Source: JANOQP01 sp044227705
GTDB lineage: Bacteria; Bacteroidota; Bacteroidia; Chitinophagales; Saprospiraceae
DNA: 13,212 nt
Assembly: GCA_044227705.1 (NCBI GenBank)
Contig: JBGAWE010000122.1
Coordinates: 1-13,212, forward strand
Direction of reading: 5' to 3'
Each line of letters opens with the position of its first letter. Position 1 is the first letter of the stretch. Below are positions 6,035 through 12,103 of this stretch, one piece after another. A program made the position numbers and the translations under genes. A model generated the notes under the pieces. The model was not told where the DNA came from and did not search any database. It was given only the letters and a program-made list of their open reading frames with translations.

Positions 6035-7333
6035 TCATCTGTTGGTCCAGATGCTTTTAACGCCGTCAAAGATGCGCTCGATGAGCCGCCGCTTTGCCGT
6101 GATGATGTGCGCCGAGCCTTGCATCTTCTGCTCAAAGTTGAGCTTCTTTCCGTAAGACGTGATCATCCCGTTCGGCAGGTTGACCAATATTGGCAAAAGC
6201 CCGTTTTTCGGCACCGCCGATTTCGTCTCGACAAACCCCTCAATCTGCCCGTATTCCTGATAGGGGAAGTTGTCGAGCCGGATGAGGACTCGCTGACCTG
6301 CTCTGACTTTCCCCGAACCCGTTATCGGCAACTGCGCCCGGCCCATCACTTGCGCCTCCCCGCCGGGGACAATCGCCATCAGTTCATCCCCTAATTTGAC
6401 GAACTGTTGTTCACTGAAAAAGCTGGAATTGAGGCTGACCCTGCCCGAAACCGGTGCGGTCACGAGATACTTTTGCTGCCATGCGTCGAGGGAGGAGCGC
6501 AGTTTGGAAATGCTCTCGCGCAGCGCGACAAACTTCGTCACCGCCCCTTCCTTCGAACCGATTGCGACATCGGAGATGGCCTTGCCGATGTTCGAAATCT
6601 CTATCTCTTTGTTGATCTTACCGGAGTTGTAGCTCTCCACGTCACGCTTCAAATCCAGCCGCCGATTGTTGGCTTCTTCTAATTCTCTCTGTGAAATAAT
6701 CTTCTCGGAATAGAGCTGCTTTTGCCGCTCATAGTTGACCTCCTCGGCGGCGAGCTTTTCCTGCGCCTTTTTCTGCTGTTCGTTCTCTACAGTAATAGAG
6801 CGCCGTACCGCATAAATCTGGTTTTGCAGGCTGTTGATTTTCTGCAAATCGGCCGCGCTCTTTTCCGAGTTGGAAAAAGCGAAATCCTCGAACAACTGGA
6901 CAAAGGTCGAATAGTCCGTCTGCAATTCGCCCAACTCCAAATCCTTTCTGGGCTGAATAGAACCGACGGATTTCATGTCGAAATCCTGCAAGCGGTTGAC
7001 AAACGAATCGAGCTTTTGAATGTCGGAAAGGCGGCCGGTGCTTTGCAGGATGACCAGCACATCGCCTTCTTTAACCTCTTGCCCTTCTTTAACTGCCAAT
7101 TTGGCAAGCCGCCCATCAGTCCGAGCGACCACATCGACCGGCGGAATATTGGTTGTCAACACAATCGGAGCCTGTACGATGTCGGGATATTCGACCGCCC
7201 AACTCGCCCACAACAAAGCGACGATGGTAAAAGCAATCACCGTCGACCCCCAGCGGACAATCCATTTGGGGGGCGTACCCAAAATCTCCTGCACCTCGTC
7301 GCTGCGCAATTGGATTTTCTCGAAATCGTCCAT
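6035..7333 (-). CDS. HlyD-family membrane-fusion (periplasmic adaptor) protein
   Basis: A 432-residue inner-membrane-anchored adaptor of a type I secretion or peptide-export system. It has a short cytoplasmic N-terminus, one membrane helix (about 26-46), a first lipoyl half-motif (about 67-95, VVARTDGRLAKLAVKEGQ and GDVLVIL), and a long charged coiled-coil region (about 100-300, rich in Lys/Glu/Gln). A second lipoyl half (YLVTAPVSGRVSL) and beta-barrel segments complete it. The start is ATG 7333 (MDDFEKIQL); the 19 in-frame residues upstream come from the structured leader. The usual partner, a peptidase-containing ABC exporter, is not adjacent on either side: upstream is a GlmU-like enzyme and downstream a response regulator. 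It is therefore either an orphan or works with an exporter encoded elsewhere. Base composition is lower in GC than the flanking efflux genes. Confidence 0.9.
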   Translation of the reverse strand: MDDFEKIQLRSDEVQEILGTPPKWIVRWGSTVIAFTIVALLWASWAVEYPDIVQAPIVLTTNIPPVDVVARTDGRLAKLAVKEGQEVKEGDVLVILQSTGRLSDIQKLDSFVNRLQDFDMKSVGSIQPRKDLELGELQTDYSTFVQLFEDFAFSNSEKSAADLQKINSLQNQIYAVRRSITVENEQQKKAQEKLAAEEVNYERQKQLYSEKIISQRELEEANNRRLDLKRDVESYNSGKINKEIEISNIGKAISDVAIGSKEGAVTKFVALRESISKLRSSLDAWQQKYLVTAPVSGRVSLNSSFFSEQQFVKLGDELMAIVPGGEAQVMGRAQLPITGSGKVRAGQRVLIRLDNFPYQEYGQIEGFVETKSAVPKNGLLPILVNLPNGMITSYGKKLNFEQKMQGSAHIITAKRRLIERIFDGVKSIWTNR

Positions 7334-7359
7334 TTCTCGATTGGGGGGTTGGGATCTCA

Positions 7360-7401
7360 GATTTCGGACGGGGCCATCCCCGAAACCCAAAATCCGAAAT
7401 C
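7360..7401. other. nested inverted repeat in the leader of the HlyD gene
   Basis: Outer arms GATTTCGGA (7360-7368) and TCCGAAATC (7393-7401) are perfect 9-bp complements. Inside them CGGGG (7369-7373) and CCCCG (7378-7382) form a 5-bp stem with loop CCAT. The right part also reads as degenerate heptamers (CCCCGAA, ACCCAAA, ATCCGAA). The right arm overlaps the stop codon of the GlmU-like gene (7400-7402). No T-tract follows on the minus strand, so it is not a classical terminator. Confidence 0.55.
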
Positions 7402-8629
7402 AGTTGGAGGATGGTTCGGCCTTTCGCTCCCAGCTTCTGTCGATGCTGGTCTGTTCGAAAATCTTCGAGAAGATGGCCCGGTCGAGTTCTGTGAAGACGA
7501 TGCCGCGCCGGTTCATGACGTTCTGGGCCGTCTCGAAGATGTCCTCCAACCGCCAAGTCTGGTAGCCGAGGATGCCGCCCCAACTGAACGATGGGATGAA
7601 GTTGCGCGGGTAGCCCGCGCCGAAGACGTTGCAGCCGACGCCGACGACGGTGCCGGTGTTGAACATGGTGTTGATGCCCGCCTTCGAGTGGTCACCCATA
7701 ACGAGGCCGCAGAACTGCAGGCCCGTCGGCTCGAAGCGGTGCGTCGAGTGGTCCCAAAGCTTGACCTCGGAGTAGTTGTTCTTTAGGTTCGAGTTGTTGG
7801 TGTCGGCACCGAGGTTGACCCATTCGCCGAGGACGGCGTCGCCGAGGAAGCCGTCGTGGCCCTTGTTCGAGTTGGCGAACATGACGGAGCGGGCAATCTC
7901 GCCGCCCGCCCTGCAGCCGGGGCCGATGGTCGTGGGGCCGTAGATTTTCGCGCCCGCTTTCACGATGGCGCCCGCGCCGATGGAGATGGGGCCGCGCAGG
8001 ATGCAGCCCTCCATGATTTCGGCGTTTTTTCCGATGTAAATCGGCCCGGCGGTCGCGTTGAGGATGCAGCATTCCATCTGCACGCCTTCTTCGAGGAAGA
8101 TGTTCTCGGCCCCGAAAATCCGGTTCGTCGGCGAGACGGCGCGCGAGTGGCGGTTTCGGGTGAGCAGGTCGAAGTCGAGGCGGAGTGCCTTGTCGTTCTT
8201 CGTGAAGAAGTCCCAGAGCTTTTCGATGCAGAAAAACGGGGCCTCGCTCGGGTCGATGGAGCTGCCTTCGAGGTCCTCGATTTCCTCGTCGTCCATCAGT
8301 TGCTCGAACTGCGAGCCGTCGAGCCGGGCGGCGATGAGTTCGTCGCCGAAGAGGAGGGCCTGGTTGATTTTGAGGTCGCGCACCCTGACGGCCAGCTCTG
8401 GCGAGGGCACGATGCCGCCGTTGACCACCGTGTTGTCGTCTTCGATCCGGATGGGGAACTTGTCGGCCAGATAGTCCTGCGTGATGTAGGATGCCGAGCC
8501 GCCGAGCATCCGCTCCCATTTTTCGCGGATGGTGAGCGAGCCGATGCGCAGCTCGGCCATCGGGCGCGTGAAGGTCAGCGGCAGGAGCCGCTCGCGGTGT
8601 TCGTTGTCAAAGAGGATGATGTTGGTCAT
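7400..8629 (-). CDS. alternative GlmU-like sugar-nucleotidyltransferase / hexapeptide acyltransferase
   Basis: A 409-residue protein of the Bacteroidota-type alternative GlmU family (TIGR03991-like), thought to make UDP-N-acetylglucosamine from glucosamine-1-phosphate for cell-wall and LPS synthesis. The N-terminus (ILFDNEHRERLLPLTFTRP, then MAELRIGSLTIREKW) is the hallmark of this family and lacks the classic GlmU LxxGxGxRM loop. From about residue 195 onward, repeated hexapeptide units (GPIYIGKNAEIMEG, GPISIGAGAIVKAG, GPTTIGPGCRAGG, LGEWVNLGADTNNSN) indicate a left-handed beta-helix. The start at ATG 8629 gives the family N-terminus; the frame extends 22 codons further upstream without a family match. 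The L31 terminator lies upstream, so this gene likely begins a new transcription unit. It is 66 bp from the HlyD gene. The exact reaction is inferred from family. Confidence 0.88.
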   Translation of the reverse strand: MTNIILFDNEHRERLLPLTFTRPMAELRIGSLTIREKWERMLGGSASYITQDYLADKFPIRIEDDNTVVNGGIVPSPELAVRVRDLKINQALLFGDELIAARLDGSQFEQLMDDEEIEDLEGSSIDPSEAPFFCIEKLWDFFTKNDKALRLDFDLLTRNRHSRAVSPTNRIFGAENIFLEEGVQMECCILNATAGPIYIGKNAEIMEGCILRGPISIGAGAIVKAGAKIYGPTTIGPGCRAGGEIARSVMFANSNKGHDGFLGDAVLGEWVNLGADTNNSNLKNNYSEVKLWDHSTHRFEPTGLQFCGLVMGDHSKAGINTMFNTGTVVGVGCNVFGAGYPRNFIPSFSWGGILGYQTWRLEDIFETAQNVMNRRGIVFTELDRAIFSKIFEQTSIDRSWERKAEPSSN

Positions 8630-8742
8630 GGTCGGCGCAGCTTTCTCACGGTCGGTTTCGGCAAAAACCAATCCGGTATGTCCAAATTTTGGCACAAAAC
8701 AACTAAACCTCCGGCTTTCACATAGCCCAAAATCTCATCCGG

Positions 8743-8781
8743 CGCAAAAAGAAAGCCCCGGCGCGATTGCTCGGCCGGGGC
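8743..8781 (-). terminator. intrinsic terminator after the L31 gene
   Basis: On the minus strand GCCCCGGC (8781-8774) and GCCGGGGC (8762-8755) form an 8-bp GC stem with an 11-nt loop, followed by TTTCTTTTT. It starts 32 bp past the L31 stop codon and should end that transcript before the GlmU-like gene. Confidence 0.85.
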
Positions 8782-8813
8782 GTCCTCGGGTAGTTAAAAG
8801 GAGGGTCGGTGCC

Positions 8814-9089
8814 TCATTCTTGCTCTGGAGTGACGGCCGCGAATTTGCCGCCGAACTTCTTGTTGAACTTGTCGATGCGGCCGGCGGTGTCGACAAAGGT
8901 CATCTTGCCGGTGAAGAACGGGTGCGAGAAGGCCGAGATTTCCATCTTGACGAGCGGGTACTCCTTGCCGTCCGTCCAAGCGGCGGTGTCGCGGGTGCGG
9001 GCGCAGCTCTTGCCGAGGAATGCCTCGTCGGTCGAGATGTCGCGGAAGATGACGGTGCGGTATTCCTTCGGGTGGATGTCCTTTTTCAT
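8814..9089 (-). CDS. rpmE2: 50S ribosomal protein L31, type B
   Basis: A 91-residue large-subunit ribosomal protein. It begins MKKDIHPKEYRTVIFRD, followed by the family's FLGKS, PLVKMEISAFSHPFFTGK and TAGRIDKFNKKFG motifs. It lacks the CxxC zinc-ligand pattern of type A L31, keeping only one cysteine (KSCART), so it is the zinc-independent form. The length is normal. The start is ATG 9089; the open frame continues far upstream but without L31-like sequence. It is a single-gene unit: a promoter-like box lies 59 bp upstream and a clear terminator follows. No obvious Zur-type palindrome is visible upstream. Confidence 0.96.
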   Translation of the reverse strand: MKKDIHPKEYRTVIFRDISTDEAFLGKSCARTRDTAAWTDGKEYPLVKMEISAFSHPFFTGKMTFVDTAGRIDKFNKKFGGKFAAVTPEQE

Positions 9090-9147
9090 TGACTGAAAAG
9101 CGTTGACTTGTTGATGTGCAAAATTGAGGATGCCTCGAAAAGGCGGG

Positions 9148-9155
9148 CGAAGGTA
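9148..9155 (-). promoter_or_regulatory. candidate -7 box TACCTTCG for the L31 gene
   Basis: The minus strand reads CTACCTTCGCCCG, 59 bp upstream of the ATG, identical over 13 bases to the sequence before the oxidoreductase gene. An alternative, CAATTTTG, lies closer to the start (about 30 bp). No clear -33 element is seen for either. Confidence 0.35.
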
Positions 9156-9226
9156 GATTTTCAATGAGGAAAAGGCCTCGCAGATGATCGTATTTTTTCC
9201 CGTCGTACATTTCGGAGCGGCCGGCC

Positions 9227-10489
9227 TCACTGAATTGACTTCCCCGAAACCTTCAATACCATCAACCCCGCGAGGCAGTTCTGATACTCCGCGGCGACCT
9301 GCGAAAGCTCCGCCTGCTCCGAATTGGCCTGCGCCGTCAGCACGTCGACGTTCGTCGCCACGCCGTTCTTAAAGCGGACGTTGGCCAGCTCGACAGCCTG
9401 TTTCGCCTGCGAAATCAGGACCTGCGCCGACTTCAGTTTCGCCGCAGCGGCCCGCCGGTCAGCTTGCGCGGCGGCGAGGTCAGCGTCAGCCGTCCGGGCG
9501 GCCGACTCCTCGGCCGAGCGGGCGTTGAGGATGCTCAACTCGCTGATTTTCAAATACTTGCGGTCTTTCCCGCCGACGTAGAGCGGATAGGTGATGCCCG
9601 CGCCGACGACCCAGTTGAACCGCCACTCGTGGATGTCGGGGACGTAGCCGTTGCGGTAGCCTAGGCCCGCGTTGTAGTTGAGCGACGGGCGGAGGTACTT
9701 TTTCGAGACGGCCAAATCCTGTTCCGCGACGGCCGTCCGGGCCTTCGCCAGCGCGATGTCGAAGTTGCCGGAAGGGGCTTCAGCGGCCATAACTTCCTGA
9801 AAATCAAACTGCTTCGATTGGACATCGGCCGCCGCCTCGCCGGTCAGCGAGGCGAGGAGGGCTTGTTGTTTTTCGAGCTGCGCCCGCAAATCGGTCAGCC
9901 GGTTCGTCGCGTTTGCGATGGCGACCTCGGCATTGAGCACGTCGAGTTCGAGCGCGTCGCCGTTACGGAGCTTGGCGGCGAGGAGGTCTTGATTGGCCTG
10001 CAAACTTTTCATCTGCCCCTCGGAGACGGCCATCGATTTCTTCGTGAAAACGATGCCGTAGAAAAGCTGCGCCACCTGAAAGGCGACGTTCTGCTTCGCC
10101 GCTTCGAAGGTGATTTTGCCGACGTTCTCCTCGGCGACCGCCTTTTGGATGGCGGCTTTCGTACGCCCAAAATCAAAGGCGAGGCCCGATGCGCCAACGT
10201 TGATGTTGTAGTTGTCGTGCGGCTGGAAGGCCACCTTGCTCGGCCCGAACTGAACCTCGGTGATGGGGTCGAGGTAGTTGAAGCTCGCGTTTCCGGTCGC
10301 GTTGGGCAGGAATCCTGCGCGGGCGATGCCGGTCTTTTGCGCGGCGATGCTGGTCGCCAGTTCGGCCTCGCGCAGCCTCGGGTAGTTGGCGAGCGTCTTT
10401 TGGATGAGGGCCGAAAGTTCGGCGTTGCCCTGCCCGGCGAGGGTTTTCCCCATGAAAAGGAGGGCGAGGAGGATGGTCGTGTTCTTCAT
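9227..10489 (-). CDS. tolC: TolC-family outer-membrane efflux channel
   Basis: A 420-residue outer-membrane factor that completes a tripartite efflux pump. The first 20 or so residues (MKNTTILLALLFMGKTLAGQ) are a Sec signal peptide. Two outer-membrane-efflux repeats follow: residues from about 25 to 215, with long alpha-helical stretches (AELATSIAAQKTGIARAGFLPN), and a second copy to the C-terminus, with Ala-rich helices and KNGVATNVDVLTAQANSEQA-type sequence. The last segment, VDVLTAQANSEQAELSQVA, is the typical conserved end. The start is ATG 10489, only 8 bp after the stop of emrB; a TTG 12 bp upstream is less likely. Tight spacing to emrB indicates co-transcription and a shared pump. The gene symbol follows family usage; the drug substrates are unknown. 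Confidence 0.92.
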   Translation of the reverse strand: MKNTTILLALLFMGKTLAGQGNAELSALIQKTLANYPRLREAELATSIAAQKTGIARAGFLPNATGNASFNYLDPITEVQFGPSKVAFQPHDNYNINVGASGLAFDFGRTKAAIQKAVAEENVGKITFEAAKQNVAFQVAQLFYGIVFTKKSMAVSEGQMKSLQANQDLLAAKLRNGDALELDVLNAEVAIANATNRLTDLRAQLEKQQALLASLTGEAAADVQSKQFDFQEVMAAEAPSGNFDIALAKARTAVAEQDLAVSKKYLRPSLNYNAGLGYRNGYVPDIHEWRFNWVVGAGITYPLYVGGKDRKYLKISELSILNARSAEESAARTADADLAAAQADRRAAAAKLKSAQVLISQAKQAVELANVRFKNGVATNVDVLTAQANSEQAELSQVAAEYQNCLAGLMVLKVSGKSIQ

Positions 10490-10497
10490 AAAAAAGT

Positions 10498-12060
10498 TCA
10501 ATGTGCCTCGGCTGCGGCCTTCGCCACCGCCGGGTCGATTTTCTTTTTTTCAATCAACAAAATCAACGGCAGCGACAGCACGAAAAAGAGCGCGGTCAAC
10601 TGGAAGGAGTCGAGGTACGAGAGCATAAGCGCCTGTTTCTCAACCACTTGCCGCATCATTCCGAGGGCGGCCTCCGGGGCTTCGAGCGGGTTGAGGCCCC
10701 GGCTGGCGAGGCCGCCGGTGACGGCCTGCAGCCTTTCCTCGAAGCCCGTCGAGCCGGGGGCGAAATTGGTCAAAAGGTCGGCACGGTGCTGCGCCGTGCG
10801 GTGCGAGATGAACGTGTTCAAAACCGCGATTCCAAGCGCGCCGCCGAGCTGGCGAAACATGTTGGTCATGGCGATGCCCATCGGCAGGTCCTTCGGCGAT
10901 AGCGTGGCGACTGTCGAGTTGATGAGCGGCAGGTTGGCGAACGAAAGCCCGAAGCCGCGCAGGAACATGATGGCCACGAAAAGCCCCGGCGCCGCGTCGG
11001 CGTTGAGCATCGACATCGCCATGACGAAAGCGAAAAAGAGGCAATAGCCGATGAAGACGAAGTTGCGCGGCGGCGCCCCCTTCGTCAGCAGTTTGCCGAT
11101 GACGGGGAACATGAACAGCGCGATGACCGTCCCCGGGATGATGAGCATACCGGTCGTTTTTGCCGAAAAACCGACGATTCGCTGGGCGAAAAGCGGGTAG
11201 AGAAACACCGAGCCGAACAGCCCGAAGCCAATCACGACGGTCAAAAAAATGCCGACCGAAAGGTTCCTGTTCCGAAAGACGCGCAGGTCGATGACCGGGT
11301 TTTTTATCCGAAGCTCCCACCAAATAAAGGAGGCGAGCGAGAAAACGAGGAGGATGGTCAGCCGCAGGATGGTCGGGTCGTCGAACCAGTCGTCGGCCGA
11401 GCCGCGCTCCAAAACGTATTCGAGCGGGCCGACCCAAAGGGCCAGCAAGACGATGCCGATGCCGTCAATGGAGATTTGGGTGCGGTCGATCTTGACCTCG
11501 TCGGGTTTCTTTTCGATGAAGACATAGGCCAGCGCGAGGGCCAGCACGCCGATGGGCAGGTTGATGAAGAACATCCACGACCAGTGGTAGTTGTCGAGGA
11601 TGATGCCGCCGAGGGTCGGGCCGAACGTCGGCCCCATCACGATGCCGATGCCGAACATCGCCGAGGCCATCGGCCGCTGCTCGACGGTGAAGGTGTCGAA
11701 AAGGATGCCCTGCGAGACCGACAGCAGCGCGCCGCCGCCGATGCCCTGCACGAACCGCCAAAAAATCAGGGTGCCGAGGCTCGTCGCCGTGCCGCAGAAA
11801 TAGGAGGCGATGGTGAAAATCAGGATGGAGGCGAGGTAGTAGTCCTTGCGCCCGAAGTACCGCTGGAGGAAGCCCGTGAGCGGGATGATGACGACGTTGG
11901 CGATGGCGTAGGCGGTGATGACCCACGATACGTCCTCGATGGTCGCGCCGAGGTTGCCCGCCATCTGGTTGATGCCGACGTTGACGATGGAGGTGTCGAT
12001 AAGCTCCATGATGGCCGCCGAGACGACCGTGACGACGGTGATGATTTTGGCGAAAGTCAT
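10498..12060 (-). CDS. emrB: EmrB-type MFS drug transporter (DHA2 family, 14 helices)
   Basis: A 520-residue inner-membrane proton antiporter that exports drugs or other amphipathic compounds through EmrA and TolC. Motif D1 (MELIDTSIVNVGI, 18-30), motif A (GFLQRYFGRKDYY, 63-75) and motif C (GIGIVMGPTFGPTLGG, 137-152) mark the DHA2 family. Length and hydrophobic pattern fit 14 helices. A conserved FRQLGGALGIAVLNT block and a large periplasmic loop (about residues 425-475) near the end are also typical. The start is ATG 12060; the stop at 10498 lies 8 bp before tolC. It is 43 bp downstream of emrA, with a short heptamer repeat in that gap. Confidence 0.95.
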   Translation of the reverse strand: MTFAKIITVVTVVSAAIMELIDTSIVNVGINQMAGNLGATIEDVSWVITAYAIANVVIIPLTGFLQRYFGRKDYYLASILIFTIASYFCGTATSLGTLIFWRFVQGIGGGALLSVSQGILFDTFTVEQRPMASAMFGIGIVMGPTFGPTLGGIILDNYHWSWMFFINLPIGVLALALAYVFIEKKPDEVKIDRTQISIDGIGIVLLALWVGPLEYVLERGSADDWFDDPTILRLTILLVFSLASFIWWELRIKNPVIDLRVFRNRNLSVGIFLTVVIGFGLFGSVFLYPLFAQRIVGFSAKTTGMLIIPGTVIALFMFPVIGKLLTKGAPPRNFVFIGYCLFFAFVMAMSMLNADAAPGLFVAIMFLRGFGLSFANLPLINSTVATLSPKDLPMGIAMTNMFRQLGGALGIAVLNTFISHRTAQHRADLLTNFAPGSTGFEERLQAVTGGLASRGLNPLEAPEAALGMMRQVVEKQALMLSYLDSFQLTALFFVLSLPLILLIEKKKIDPAVAKAAAEAH

Positions 12061-12065
12061 TGCTC

Positions 12066-12100
12066 GAATGGTGAGTGGTGAACGATGAATGCTGAACGAG
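12066..12100. repeat. degenerate 7-bp tandem repeat, five units
   Basis: On the plus strand five consecutive heptamers occupy the emrA-emrB gap. The first two are GAATGGT and GAGTGGT and the last is GAACGAG; all five begin with GA and have G at the fifth position. The array fills 35 of the 43 bp between the two genes. Confidence 0.65.
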
Positions 12101-12103
12101 CAC

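Noticed and set aside
8686..8700. Near-palindrome CCAAATTTTGG upstream of the GlmU-like gene
   Set aside because: It is short and AT-rich with a centre mismatch; such sequences occur by chance and nothing else marks an operator.
7856..8725. Plus-strand open frame opposite the GlmU-like gene
   Set aside because: Acidic low-complexity composition mirrors the hexapeptide-repeat codons of the real minus-strand gene.
9090..9226. Minus-strand reading upstream of L31 beginning MYDGKKYDHLRGLFLIENL
   Set aside because: The first 19 residues look protein-like and could be a gene remnant, but the frame then runs through the L31 promoter-like box and into L31 in another frame, so I cannot support a gene.
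9818..11047. Long plus-strand open frame across tolC and emrB
   Set aside because: It spans the junction of two well-identified minus-strand genes and shows no family motif or signal; it is an antisense shadow.
11476..12081. Plus-strand frame very rich in Asp, Glu, Arg and Val
   Set aside because: It is the complement of the emrB membrane segments; the composition is an artefact of the antisense frame.
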